Shown here piece by piece: positions 1-8,613 of a DNA stretch of 62,073 bases. The first letter of the stretch is position 1. Every line of letters starts with the position of its first letter. The stretch covers positions 1 through 62,073 of the forward strand of contig JAAYVF010000089.1 in the NCBI GenBank assembly GCA_012517325.1, written 5' to 3'. The notes under the pieces were generated by a model. The model worked only from the letters and a program-made list of their open reading frames with translations. It was not told the DNA's origin and did not search any database. The DNA is from Myxococcales bacterium (GTDB taxonomy: Bacteria; Lernaellota; Lernaellaia; Lernaellales; Lernaellaceae). The position numbers were made by a program, and so were the translations under genes.

Positions 1-879
1 GATGCCCGAGGCGATGAACAGGACCTTGGCCCGGCCGATCAACTGCCCGCCGATGTCGCCCGCCAGGTCGGCGCTGCCGCTGGCCCGGGTGACGATGATG
101 CCGGCGCCGGTGGAGACAATCAGGGCCGGGATCTGGGTGACCAGGCCGTCGCCGACGGTCAGCAGGGTGTAGTTCTGCGCGGCGGTCGCCGCGTCCATCC
201 CCATTTGGGCGACGCCGATGATGAAGCCGCCGATGATATTGACGATCACGATGATGATGCCGGCGATCGCGTCGCCGCGGACGAATTTGGCCGCGCCGTC
301 CATCGCGCCGTAGAAGTCGGCTTGCTGTTCGATTTGCCGTCGCCGTTCGCGGGCTCCCTGCTCGTCGATCAAACCGCTGTTCAGGTCGGCGTCGATCGAC
401 ATCTGCTTGCCGGGCATGGCGTCCAAGGTGAACCGGGCCGTCACCTCGGCGATACGCGTCGCGCCCTTGGTGATGACCACGAAGTTGATGATGATCAACA
501 CGACGAACACGATGACGCCGACGACGTAATTGCCCCCGACCACGAACTGGCCGAAGGCTTGAATGACCTTGCCGGCGGCGTCCGTGCCCTCGTTGCCGTG
601 CAGCAGAATGAGGCGGGTCGTGGCCACGTTCAGCGACAAGCGGAACAGGGTCGAAATCAACAGGACCGTCGGAAAGGCGGAAAAATCGAGCGGCCGCTCG
701 GTGAACAAACTCACCAGCAGGATCAACAACCCGAGGAAAATGCTGAGGGTCAGCAAAATGTCCATCAGGAATTTCGGGATCGGAATGACCATCACGATGA
801 CAATGCACACCATCCCGATGGGAAGAAGGAGATCCATTTTTCTCCCGAAGACACTATTGCCGATGATGTTTTCAGCCAT
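1..879 (-). CDS. flhA: Flagellar export apparatus protein FlhA (3' part lies outside the window)
   Basis: N-terminal 293 codons of FlhA, the large inner-membrane subunit of the flagellar type III export gate. The visible part holds the N-terminal transmembrane helices and the conserved cytoplasmic loop ([13 protein letters not shown], then [14 protein letters not shown]), both typical of FlhA/SctV. The cytoplasmic C-terminal ring domain is cut off by the window edge. The ATG at 879 overlaps the end of flhB by 8 bases, so the two are probably translationally coupled. This is the last visible gene of the fliL-to-flhA operon. Confidence 0.95.
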   Translation of the reverse strand, partial: MAENIIGNSVFGRKMDLLLPIGMVCIVIVMVIPIPKFLMDILLTLSIFLGLLILLVSLFTERPLDFSAFPTVLLISTLFRLSLNVATTRLILLHGNEGTDAAGKVIQAFGQFVVGGNYVVGVIVFVVLIIINFVVITKGATRIAEVTARFTLDAMPGKQMSIDADLNSGLIDEQGARERRRQIEQQADFYGAMDGAAKFVRGDAIAGIIIVIVNIIGGFIIGVAQMGMDAATAAQNYTLLTVGDGLVTQIPALIVSTGAGIIVTRASGSADLAGDIGGQLIGRAKVLFIASGI

Positions 880-1954
880 CGTTCGCCGCGCTCCGTCGTC
901 CCTTCAGGGCGTAGACGTAGGCCAGAATCTCGGCCACCGCCTGATAGAGTTGCTCGGGGATCATCCGGTCCAATTTCACCGTCGCGTACAGCAGCCGCGC
1001 CAATTCCGGCCGCTCGAGCACCGGAACGCCGTGGCTCCGGGCGGTTTCGCGGATGCGTTGCGCCACGAAGCCCTTGCCCTTGGCCACCACGCGAGGCGCC
1101 GGATACTTGGGGGATTCGTAGCGCAGCGCGACGGCGACGTGCGTCGGGTTGGTGATCACCACGTCGGCCTTCGGCACCTGCTGCATCATGCGGCGCATCG
1201 CGACCTCGCGCTGCATCGCACGGATCCGCGCCTTGATTTTGGGATCGCCTTCCGATTGTTTCATTTCATCAATGACTTCCTGTTTGGTCATTTTCAGTTG
1301 GCGCTCCCATTCGTAACGTTGAAACGCGTAATCCAGCACCGCCAAGACCACCAGGACGATCGAGGCCCGCAGGAAGAGCTTGAAAATCAGTGCCATCAAC
1401 AGGGCAAATACCTGCGGCCCGGGCTGGTTCATCAAATTCAGGATCTCGCCGCCATGCGCCCGGAGCGTGCTGTAAACCACGTAACCCAGGACAAAAATCT
1501 TGGCGATGTTTTTCACCAGGTCCACCAGACTGCGAATGGAAACGAAACGCTTGAACCCCTGCAACGGATCCAGCCGTTCGATTTTCGGCGTCATGGCCTC
1601 CTTGGCGATCAAAATGCCCGTTTGCGCCACGCTGGCGCCCACCCCGGCCAGCACCACGGTGCCCAGCACCGGCGCAATCACGACCACCAGCTTGATGCCG
1701 AGGATGACAGCCATTTGCTTGAACGAGGCCCCCGTCAGTTCCATCTGGCCGATCCAGGTGAACGGCAACCGGAACAAATCCTGAAAATGCTCCCACAACC
1801 AACCGGCGCCGGCGGAAAAGACGAGCAGCGACGCGGCCAACACCAGCGCGCTCGGCAATTCCTGCGTCTGCGCCACCTGGCCCTCGTCCCGCGCCTTGTC
1901 CCGCTTCCGGCCGGTTGCGGGTTCTGTTTTTTCCTGGTCGCTGCCTTCCGCCAT
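872..1954 (-). CDS. flhB: Flagellar export switch protein FlhB
   Basis: 360 aa, normal FlhB length. It controls the switch in export specificity from rod/hook to filament substrates. An Arg/Lys/Glu-rich cytoplasmic N-terminus ([18 protein letters not shown]) is followed by four membrane segments and a cytoplasmic domain. That domain holds the autocleavage motif NPTH, with Asn near residue 269 as in the enterobacterial protein. It lies 12 bases downstream of fliR and overlaps flhA. The family is unambiguous. Confidence 0.97.
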   Translation of the reverse strand: MAEGSDQEKTEPATGRKRDKARDEGQVAQTQELPSALVLAASLLVFSAGAGWLWEHFQDLFRLPFTWIGQMELTGASFKQMAVILGIKLVVVIAPVLGTVVLAGVGASVAQTGILIAKEAMTPKIERLDPLQGFKRFVSIRSLVDLVKNIAKIFVLGYVVYSTLRAHGGEILNLMNQPGPQVFALLMALIFKLFLRASIVLVVLAVLDYAFQRYEWERQLKMTKQEVIDEMKQSEGDPKIKARIRAMQREVAMRRMMQQVPKADVVITNPTHVAVALRYESPKYPAPRVVAKGKGFVAQRIRETARSHGVPVLERPELARLLYATVKLDRMIPEQLYQAVAEILAYVYALKGRRSAANDG

Positions 1955-1966
1955 TTTTTACCCGCT

Positions 1967-2749
1967 TCAAGGCGCCGCGCTGCGCCAAAAAAGAATCATC
2001 CGGTCCAGGCTTTGGCCAAACAGGTGATCCACGCCGATGATGAACTGCGGTATGACCACCGCCGTGGCCAACAAGCCGGCGCCGATCGTCAACGGGAAAC
2101 CGACGACAAAGACGTTCATCTGCGGCACCGTGCGCGCCAGGATGCCCAGCCCGATCTTGACGAGCATCAGGGAAACGATCGGCGTCGCGGCCAACACGAT
2201 CGAAATCCGCAGCGCCAGGCCGACCGTATCGATGATCGACTGCCCCTGCCCCGGGGAGAAAACCGCCGCGCCGATCGGAACGATCCGGTAACTGGCGGCT
2301 ACCGCTTCCAGAAAATGGCGATACATGCCGCCGACCAGAAAAACCAACAACGCCAGACGCACCTGGAAGCTGGCCAGGATGCTGATCGACGAACCGGTCG
2401 TCGGATCGATGGTATTGACGATGGAAAAACCCATCTGGAAGCCGACCATCTGCATGCCGATCACGACGCCTTCCACCACCCAGGAAATCAAAAAGCCCGA
2501 AATAATGCCCAAGAGAAATTCCCGCACCAGGGCGAAGAAAAACGACAGCCCCAACTCCGGCAACGATTGCGGATCCTGGCTGACCGCCATGGTCAGAATC
2601 AGGGCCAGGCCGAAGCCCAGTCCGGCCTGGATCTTGGTCGGGATCTCGGTGGAACTGAACACGGGCGCCGTCAGGATGAAACCCATCAGGCGCAGGTAGA
2701 CCAGCGCGAACAATTCGATCAGCGGCAGCGGCAGGGTCACCAGCGGCAT
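1967..2749 (-). CDS. fliR: Flagellar export protein FliR
   Basis: 260 aa polytopic membrane protein of the FliR/SctT family, a subunit of the FliPQR export pore. About six hydrophobic segments are visible, with family-typical stretches such as GFILTAPVFSSTEIPTKI near the N-terminus. Its ATG overlaps the fliQ stop codon by one base, indicating tight coupling within the fliP-fliQ-fliR block. Confidence 0.95.
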   Translation of the reverse strand: MPLVTLPLPLIELFALVYLRLMGFILTAPVFSSTEIPTKIQAGLGFGLALILTMAVSQDPQSLPELGLSFFFALVREFLLGIISGFLISWVVEGVVIGMQMVGFQMGFSIVNTIDPTTGSSISILASFQVRLALLVFLVGGMYRHFLEAVAASYRIVPIGAAVFSPGQGQSIIDTVGLALRISIVLAATPIVSLMLVKIGLGILARTVPQMNVFVVGFPLTIGAGLLATAVVIPQFIIGVDHLFGQSLDRMILFWRSAAP

Positions 2750-3018
2750 TAGTGCAGAAAGCCTCCCCAGTCGGTGAACATGCGTTTGGTGAAACCGATC
2801 ATGACCTGCACCATTTTGTCGTACATCAAAGCCACGGTGAGGACGGCCACGAGAATCTTGGGGATGAACGTCAGGGTCATCTCGTGGATCTGGGTCACCG
2901 CCTGAAAGATGCTGATCAGCAGGCCGATCAACAGGCCGGAGACCAGCACCGGGTACGACACCTCCCAGGCCGTCATCAAGGCGTCCTTGGAAATCCCGGC
3001 CAACATTTCCAGATTCAT
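2749..3018 (-). CDS. fliQ: Flagellar export protein FliQ
   Basis: 89 aa with two transmembrane hairpin helices, the usual FliQ/SctS size. The segment SIFQAVTQIHEMTLTFIPKI is the characteristic conserved FliQ loop. It is part of the FliPQR core pore of the flagellar export gate. It lies between fliP (10-base gap) and fliR (1-base overlap). Confidence 0.95.
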   Translation of the reverse strand: MNLEMLAGISKDALMTAWEVSYPVLVSGLLIGLLISIFQAVTQIHEMTLTFIPKILVAVLTVALMYDKMVQVMIGFTKRMFTDWGGFLH

Positions 3019-3028
3019 GCGAGCCCTC

Positions 3029-3796
3029 CTACATCGTGAAACTGTTGACGAGGCTGCCGATCAGCAGATACCACCCGTCGGCCAGCACGAAGATCATCAA
3101 TTTAAACGGCAACGAGATCATGATCGGCGGCAGCATCAGCATGCCCATGCTCATCAGTACCGAGGCGATCACCATGTCGACGATGAGAAAGGGCAGCCAG
3201 ATCAGGAAGCCGATGATGAAGGCCGTCTTCAATTCGGAAACGATAAAGGCCGGGATGATCGTCAAAGTCGGGACTTCCTCGGCGTTCTGCGGCTTGGGCA
3301 GCCGGCTGATTTTAATGAACAGCGCCAGGTCCTTTTCCCGCGTCTGATGCAACATAAACGAGCGCAACGGTTTGAGCGTTTGGGTGAACGCTTCCTCGTA
3401 GCCGATCTGCTGCGCCATGTAGGGCTGGACCGCGTGTTCGTTGATCTGCTGCCAGACCGGATACATGATGTAAAAGGTGAGGAACATCGACAGGCCCAGG
3501 ATGATCTGATTGGTCGGCGTCTGGTTGGTGCCCAGCGCCTGCCGCAAAAAAGACAGCACCACGACGATGCGGGTGAAACTGGTCACCAGGATCAGCAGCG
3601 ACGGCGCCACCGCCAACACGGTGATCAAGAGCAGCAGTTTGACGGCGGTGGAAATCTGCTCGGGTTGGGACGCGCCGCTGACGGCGACCATCGGCAAGGT
3701 CAGCGCCGGCGCCGCCGGCGTCGCTTGCGCCAGGGCCGGTCCCGCCAGGGCGAGCAGCAAGACCAGTCCCGTCACGATGGTTCCAATAACCCTCAT
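3029..3796 (-). CDS. fliP: Flagellar export protein FliP
   Basis: 255 aa with an N-terminal cleavable signal (hydrophobic stretch, then ALAQA), followed by the FliP/SctR membrane domain. Family motifs include SFTRIVVVLSFLRQALGT and the C-terminal LPFKLMIFVLADGWYLL. It is a core subunit of the export pore. It starts 25 bases after the fliO stop, so co-transcription is likely. Confidence 0.96.
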   Translation of the reverse strand: MRVIGTIVTGLVLLLALAGPALAQATPAAPALTLPMVAVSGASQPEQISTAVKLLLLITVLAVAPSLLILVTSFTRIVVVLSFLRQALGTNQTPTNQIILGLSMFLTFYIMYPVWQQINEHAVQPYMAQQIGYEEAFTQTLKPLRSFMLHQTREKDLALFIKISRLPKPQNAEEVPTLTIIPAFIVSELKTAFIIGFLIWLPFLIVDMVIASVLMSMGMLMLPPIMISLPFKLMIFVLADGWYLLIGSLVNSFTM

Positions 3797-3820
3797 GCCA
3801 CCCCTCGATCCGCGTTTTGT

Positions 3821-4963
3821 TTACAGGCGCTTCAGCTTCTTGACCTTCTCCACGATGGAATTGAGCGTGTCATGACCCGCCACCGCGCTTTCCTGCGGCG
3901 CGTGCCGGGTGTAGGCGCGCAGTTTGGCGCTGAAGTCGTTAGCGGCCGTCCCCATGGTTTTCACGATTTCCGGACCGGCTTCGAAAAACGCCGGTTCGGT
4001 CAAATCCGCCGTGGCGTTGTCGCGGGGCGCCGCTTCGTCGCCCAGCAGTCGCCGGCGGGCCGTTTCGTTTTCGATCTTGGCCAGCATGGTGACTTGATTG
4101 TTGGCCAGTGCGACCACCAGCAATTCACCGGCCACGTCCACCACCGCGACGCGCCGCTTCATGTCGAGCATGCCGGTCTGCACGACGCGAATCAGGCCCG
4201 AACGGCCGCCCGTCAAGCGCGCCGGCAATTTGAACCGCTTGGCCAGGCCGGCCAGGATCAGAATCGCCGCCAGGCCGCCGGCCAGCGCCGCGATCATTTT
4301 AATGACGGCTTTCGACCAGCCGATTTCGTCCGGAGCCGGCGTCGCCGTGGCCGCGGCAGCGGCGGCCGCGGGGGCGGGTTTTTCCGGCGCCGGCGTCGCC
4401 GCCGGTTCGGCGGCGGGTGTCGGCGTCGCCGTGGGCGGCGCGGCGAGAATGGCGGCCCAGTCGATCTTGGCCTCGGGCGGCACGTTTTCGGCCGCCGGTT
4501 CCGGCGTCGCCATGGTCGGCAGAACGATCGGTTCGGCCGCCGGCAGCGGCTTGGCGCCCAAGGCGATGTGAATCAGGTTTTCGCCGATCGCGAACGAAGG
4601 CGTGGTGTCGCCGTTGTAACCTTCCTTGAGGAACAGCACGGCGCGCACGGTCTGATTGTCGATCTGCGCCACCACGGCTTTTTCGAAACATTTGCTGTCG
4701 AGTTTGTTGAACTGCAAAACGGGCGGATGGGTGTAGGTGCGCGGCAGAACGAGGCTGACTTCCTTGCCCTTGATGCCGATGGTCGCGTCGGCGAACCCGG
4801 CGCGATCCTTGATCGCCAGATCGATGGCGCAGGCGGCGCCGGCGGGAACCTGCATTTTTTCGACGAGGTTCATCTTCTGCAACTGCACCGGTTCGGCCCA
4901 GGCCAGACCGGCCAGCAGCAGCACTGCCGCCAAGGCCGAAACCCATTTGCCGCTGCGGAACAT
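3821..4963 (-). CDS. fliO: FliO-family flagellar assembly protein with long periplasmic N-terminal domain
   Basis: 380 aa, far longer than the roughly 100-130 aa of many FliO proteins. It has a signal peptide (residues 1-20), then a beta-rich AMIN-like domain of about 120 residues. An Ala/Pro/Thr-rich linker leads to one membrane helix (AALAGGLAAILILAGLAKRF) and the short FliO cytoplasmic domain (VVQTGMLDMKRRVAVVDVAG). The ATG at 4963 was chosen because a signal peptide starts there; an open frame extending upstream runs antiparallel through fliN and is spurious. FliO helps assemble the FliP ring. The AMIN resemblance is a pattern judgement. Confidence 0.85.
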   Translation of the reverse strand: MFRSGKWVSALAAVLLLAGLAWAEPVQLQKMNLVEKMQVPAGAACAIDLAIKDRAGFADATIGIKGKEVSLVLPRTYTHPPVLQFNKLDSKCFEKAVVAQIDNQTVRAVLFLKEGYNGDTTPSFAIGENLIHIALGAKPLPAAEPIVLPTMATPEPAAENVPPEAKIDWAAILAAPPTATPTPAAEPAATPAPEKPAPAAAAAAATATPAPDEIGWSKAVIKMIAALAGGLAAILILAGLAKRFKLPARLTGGRSGLIRVVQTGMLDMKRRVAVVDVAGELLVVALANNQVTMLAKIENETARRRLLGDEAAPRDNATADLTEPAFFEAGPEIVKTMGTAANDFSAKLRAYTRHAPQESAVAGHDTLNSIVEKVKKLKRL

Positions 4964-4974
4964 GGCCGCCCTCC

Positions 4975-5502
4975 TTACTTCAAGGACTCGATCCGCTCGG
5001 CCTTGCTGATGACGTCGGTCAAACGGATGCCGAATTTTTCGTTGATGATCACGGCTTCGCCGCGGGCCACCAGCTTGTCGTTGATGAAAACCTCCAACGG
5101 CTCGCCGGCCAGCTTTTGCAGTTCCACGATACTGCCCGGCCCCAGGGTCAGCAATTCGCCGATCGTCAGCCGGGAGCGGCCGACCTCGACGGTCAGCACG
5201 AGCGGAATATCCAGCACGAAATCGAGATCGCGCTGGGTGCCGGCGGGCGCCGGGGCTTTTTCGAAGGTTTGCATCGGCATTTTCTGGGTGACGGGCGCCG
5301 CGGGGGGCGGCGTTTCCTTCGGCGGCGCCTTTTTCTCCCCTTCCGCTTTGAGATCGTCCTCGGTCAAACCCCACGCGGCCGGATCGAGATTCGGATCGCC
5401 GGCGGCTTCTTTCGCGGCGGGCTTGCTCGTCCGGCTTTCCTGCTGCATCTGCGTCAGCAGGCTGTCGATGTCGTCCTGGTTCAGAACGTCTTTTTCCGTC
5501 AT
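4975..5502 (-). CDS. fliN: Flagellar motor switch protein FliN, long form
   Basis: 175 aa. The C-terminal 80 residues are the SpoA/FliN domain (DIPLVLTVEVGRSRLTIGEL, then GEAVIINEKFGIRLTDVI). Residues 1-90 form an acidic, Pro/Ala-rich extension that begins with NQDDIDSLL. This resembles the CheY-P-binding N-terminal motif of FliM/FliY. It is a C-ring component controlling rotation direction. It sits between fliM and fliO with gaps of 11-14 bases. Confidence 0.93.
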   Translation of the reverse strand: MTEKDVLNQDDIDSLLTQMQQESRTSKPAAKEAAGDPNLDPAAWGLTEDDLKAEGEKKAPPKETPPPAAPVTQKMPMQTFEKAPAPAGTQRDLDFVLDIPLVLTVEVGRSRLTIGELLTLGPGSIVELQKLAGEPLEVFINDKLVARGEAVIINEKFGIRLTDVISKAERIESLK

Positions 5503-5516
5503 GGATCAGTCCCCTC

Positions 5517-6512
5517 TCAAATAATCCGGACGGCTTTATAGCCGCGCTCGGTGCCCACCACCGCGCGGAACTTCGCGATGTTTTCGATCAAGATATCGAC
5601 CGCTTCGTCGGAAAATTTATCCAGTTGCAGCACCTGGCCGTCCTGCAGCTTGATCAGTTGTTCGAGGCTGATTTTCACCCGGCCCAACTGCACCTTCATT
5701 TCCACTTCGGATTCCTTGACCGCGTCGGTCAGCACGGTCCGCCAGGCGGAATCGTCGTAGGCGGCGCCCTCGCCCAGGAAGCCGGACGAGAGTTTCTCGC
5801 GCAGCGGCTCGACCATGGCGTAAGGGATGACGATTTGAATCAAGCCCGAATTGCCCTCGACGTCGACGCTGCTTTCGATCACCAGCACGATTTCCGTCGG
5901 GTGGGCGATCGAGACGAACTGCGGGTTGATCTCGGTCCGCTGAAATTCGATGCGCACCGGTTCGATCGGCTCCCAGGCGTGCTGCAACTCGGTCAGCGCG
6001 CCGTTGACGACCTTGCGAACGATGTTCAATTCGATCGCGGTGAAATCGCGGCCTTCCACACGGAAGCGGGTCTTGCCCATGCCGCCGAGAAAAATATTAA
6101 CCAGCACGAAAGCGAAGCTGCTCTCGACGATCATCGCCCCCATGCCGCGCAGCGGCTCCATTTTGAAGAGGTTGATCGAAGTGGGCAGCGGCAGACTGTT
6201 GAGAAATTCGCCGAATTTCACCAGGCGGATGTCGCCCACTTCCACGTCGACGACGCGGCGCAACTCGATCGAGAGCGAGGTGCGGAAGTCGCGGCAGAAT
6301 TTTTCGTGAATCACTTCGAGCATGGGCATCTTGCCGCGGAAGATGCGGTCCTGGCTGGTGATGTCGTACGGCCGCACCTCATGCGGCGCGTAGGCCGGCG
6401 CCGCCGGCGCCTTGGCCTCCTCGGGCGCAACCGGCGTCTCCGATTCGATCGAGCCGTCGGTCACCGCCGCCAGTAGGGCGTCAACTTCGTCTTGGCTGAG
6501 GACCTGACCCAT
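5517..6512 (-). CDS. fliM: Flagellar motor switch protein FliM
   Basis: 331 aa, the usual size. The N-terminal LSQDEVDALL motif is the CheY-P binding peptide, followed by an Ala/Pro linker. The CheC-like middle domain contains GGMG near residue 150, and the C-terminus is a SpoA domain resembling FliN. It forms the rotor C-ring and receives chemotaxis signals. It lies 12 bases downstream of fliL. Confidence 0.96.
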   Translation of the reverse strand: MGQVLSQDEVDALLAAVTDGSIESETPVAPEEAKAPAAPAYAPHEVRPYDITSQDRIFRGKMPMLEVIHEKFCRDFRTSLSIELRRVVDVEVGDIRLVKFGEFLNSLPLPTSINLFKMEPLRGMGAMIVESSFAFVLVNIFLGGMGKTRFRVEGRDFTAIELNIVRKVVNGALTELQHAWEPIEPVRIEFQRTEINPQFVSIAHPTEIVLVIESSVDVEGNSGLIQIVIPYAMVEPLREKLSSGFLGEGAAYDDSAWRTVLTDAVKESEVEMKVQLGRVKISLEQLIKLQDGQVLQLDKFSDEAVDILIENIAKFRAVVGTERGYKAVRII

Positions 6513-6524
6513 GCCTGCTCTTCC

Positions 6525-7052
6525 TTAGGAGATGATGAACTCGGTGAACAGAATCTCGTTGACCGCGTTGGTCCCGAGGATTTCGTTCAACCGCAGCGTG
6601 ATTTCCTGACGCAATTTCAGCTTGCCCTTGCTGTCGCGCACCTGGGCGGAGGTTTTTCCGGACAGCAAGGTGATGATCGCGTCCTTGACCTTCGGTTTGC
6701 GCGATTCGATTTCCTTCTTGAGTTCTTCCTTGGTCAGCTCGACCACCATGGTCACCTTGAGGAAACGGTTTTGATCGGTGTCGGCGAGATTGACCACGAA
6801 GGATTCCAGTTCGACCGACGGCAGCACCACGGTCGGATCGACGGGCTTCGCGGCCTCGCCCGGGTCGGCCGAAGCCGGATTGTTTTCGGTCGCGGCATGA
6901 TGCTTGCCCCCGATGACGCCGAATCCGAACAAAGCTCCGACCACCGCGCCGATCAACACCACCGCGCCCACGGCGATGAAGATCAACTTCTTTTTGCCGC
7001 CGCCCTTTTTCTGCTCTTGTTCGCCCTTCTCGAGCTCTTCTTGCTCCGCCAT
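6525..7052 (-). CDS. fliL: Flagellar basal body-associated protein FliL
   Basis: 175 aa. A charged Glu/Lys-rich cytoplasmic N-terminus with a GGGKKK stretch precedes one membrane helix (IFIAVGAVVLIGAVVGALFG). The periplasmic FliL domain (SFVVNLADTDQNRFLKVTMV) follows. FliL surrounds the stator and supports torque. The ATG at 7052 has AGGAG about 10 bases upstream. A longer in-frame start at 7139 would add 29 residues overlapping the small upstream frame and is less likely. Confidence 0.92.
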   Translation of the reverse strand: MAEQEELEKGEQEQKKGGGKKKLIFIAVGAVVLIGAVVGALFGFGVIGGKHHAATENNPASADPGEAAKPVDPTVVLPSVELESFVVNLADTDQNRFLKVTMVVELTKEELKKEIESRKPKVKDAIITLLSGKTSAQVRDSKGKLKLRQEITLRLNEILGTNAVNEILFTEFIIS

Positions 7053-7057
7053 GTGCC

Positions 7058-7234
7058 TTATCTCCTGTGTGAAAGTTGCCACATCCCTTTTTTCATCTCG
7101 CAACCGGGCCGCATTTGCAACCAGGCCGCCGGCCGGCAAGCCGGAACGAGGAGATGGGCGGCATCCGACATGGCTTGCTCAAACGCGAAAAACCCGAGCA
7201 CCGGCAGGAAGCAGCAGCACAGGATCATTTCCAC
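7058..7234 (-). CDS. Small hypothetical protein at the head of the flagellar operon
   Basis: A 58-codon frame starting with GTG at 7234, preceded by a strong AAAGGAG ribosome-binding site 8 bases upstream. It ends with TAA 5 bases before the fliL ATG. It lies fully inside the transcript predicted from the sigma-54 promoter at 7283-7299. The product starts VEMILCCCFLPVLGFFAFEQ, a Cys-rich hydrophobic start followed by a basic tail, and resembles no family I recognise. It could be a real small membrane protein or a leader ORF coupling translation to fliL. Confidence 0.4.
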   Translation of the reverse strand: MEMILCCCFLPVLGFFAFEQAMSDAAHLLVPACRPAAWLQMRPGCEMKKGMWQLSHRR

Positions 7235-7603
7235 TTTGCGGGCTCCTTTACCACTCGGGTTTCTCGTTCCATGAGATGAATGAGCAAGCGCTATGCCAAC
7301 CGGATCGCCTGATTTCCTCATTGCGGCGTCGAATTACCGACAGCCGTTAAATTTATATTTTTCTCCGTAATTCCAATGCTTTAACTTTATAAATCGCTTT
7401 CTCAATAACTGCAAGCAACAAAAACAGGGGCCGGCTCGCTCGTCAAAAGCGGGCGAAAAGCGTCGGAACTTTGACGACCCTCAGCGCAAAGAGGATAAAC
7501 AGCGATGGGATCGGTGGAAAAGGCAATGTCACCGTCTCGAAATGACGGGGAGAGTCCGTTGCTCGACTATTTCGAATTCAGTCGTTTTTCTTCAGGCCGG
7601 CGT
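7235..7603. other. Intergenic region upstream of the flagellar operon
   Basis: About 370 bases with no credible gene. The part near 7283-7299 carries the sigma-54 promoter for the flagellar operon. The stretch around 7350-7420 is visibly AT-richer than the surroundings (ttaaatttatatttttc), a plausible activator-binding or DNA-bending region. No clear terminator for the downstream lipoprotein gene was recognised. Confidence 0.6.
7283..7299 (-). promoter_or_regulatory. Sigma-54 (RpoN) promoter of the flagellar operon
   Basis: On the minus strand the sequence reads TTGGCATAGCGCTTGCT. This matches the sigma-54 consensus YTGGCACGRNNNTTGCW, with the invariant GG and GC dinucleotides at correct spacing (TGGCA-N6-TTGC). 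Initiation would be near 7272, about 38 bases before the GTG of the small leading ORF. RpoN control of flagellar genes is common in Proteobacteria-like lineages. No activator gene is visible in the window. Confidence 0.8.
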
Positions 7604-8602
7604 TTACTTCGCGGTGTCGTTGTCGTCGTCGTCATCCGTGCCGGTGTCGTTGTCGTCGTCGGAAGTGTCGTTGTCGTCGTCATCGTCGTCATCGTCGTCG
7701 TCGTCCGAGGCCGAGTCCACCGTATAGCCTTCCGACAGTTCGGCGTATTCGTCGTCGGCGTTGATCACCCGCACCGAATAAACCCCCGGCGTGATGCCGG
7801 CCGGGACGGTGGCGGTCAGGATATCGCTGGCCACGGTGGTCACGTCTTCCAGCAGGTTGGGGCCGACGATGACCGTCATGGAATCATCGAAATTGGCGCC
7901 ATAGATGGTGACCGCCGTATCCAGATCGGTCGGCCCATGATTCGGGTCGATGCTGGTGATTTGCAGTTCTTTCGAATTGAGCACCGTATAACCGGCGATC
8001 AACTTCGCCGTGCCGCCGCCGCTGTTGGTCACTTCCACGTCGTAGGTGCCCGGAGTGATGCCGAGCGGGACCGTGCCGGTGATGGTCGTCCCGCTGACCA
8101 CGGACACCGATTCCACGCTGGTGGCGCCGATACTGACAGTGGCGCCGGCGACGAAGTTCGTTCCCGTGATGGTGACGGCCACCGGGACATTGTCCAATCC
8201 CTGATTGGGATCGATGGCGGTGACGGTTAGATTGTTCGGGTTGATGACGGTGAACGCATCGGCGAGGCTGGCTTGATCCAACTTCTCGGTGATGACGGTG
8301 ATGTCGTACAATCCGGCGGCCGTCCCGGCGGGGATGACGGCGGAAAGCAGGCTGCTGGTCACCACGGCCACCGAGGTGCATTCGACGGCGCCGACCAGGA
8401 CGCGCGGCGTGCCGCTGAAATTCGTGCCCGACAGCACGATGGCGATGTCCGCATCGTTCGAGCCGGCGGTCGGCTCGACCTTCGTCAGGGTCAGCGACGA
8501 GGCGCTGCCGGAGGGGAAACGATTGAAATCCCGGCCGCAACCCGACAGGACCAGGTACCCGGCGAGGGCCGCCACCGACAAGATCAACAACCATCGTTTC
8601 AT
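7604..8602 (-). CDS. Lipoprotein with three IPT/TIG domains and a poly-Asp tail
   Basis: 332 aa. The signal peptide ends in a canonical lipobox (LVLSGC), so the protein is probably anchored in a membrane by acylation. Three Ig-like IPT/TIG repeats follow at about residues 38-118, 124-206 and 211-295. Each carries the family signature of a GTNF-type strand and a (P)GxxxGxYDV turn. The last 35 residues are almost all Asp with Asn/Thr/Ser/Gly, encoded by GTC-type trinucleotide repeats on the plus strand. Such tails recur in this genome. Role unknown; IPT domains are common in surface adhesion or carbohydrate-binding proteins. GGGAGC precedes the ATG. Confidence 0.8.
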   Translation of the reverse strand: MKRWLLILSVAALAGYLVLSGCGRDFNRFPSGSASSLTLTKVEPTAGSNDADIAIVLSGTNFSGTPRVLVGAVECTSVAVVTSSLLSAVIPAGTAAGLYDITVITEKLDQASLADAFTVINPNNLTVTAIDPNQGLDNVPVAVTITGTNFVAGATVSIGATSVESVSVVSGTTITGTVPLGITPGTYDVEVTNSGGGTAKLIAGYTVLNSKELQITSIDPNHGPTDLDTAVTIYGANFDDSMTVIVGPNLLEDVTTVASDILTATVPAGITPGVYSVRVINADDEYAELSEGYTVDSASDDDDDDDDDDDNDTSDDDNDTGTDDDDDNDTAK

Positions 8603-8613
8603 GGCCTAGCTCC

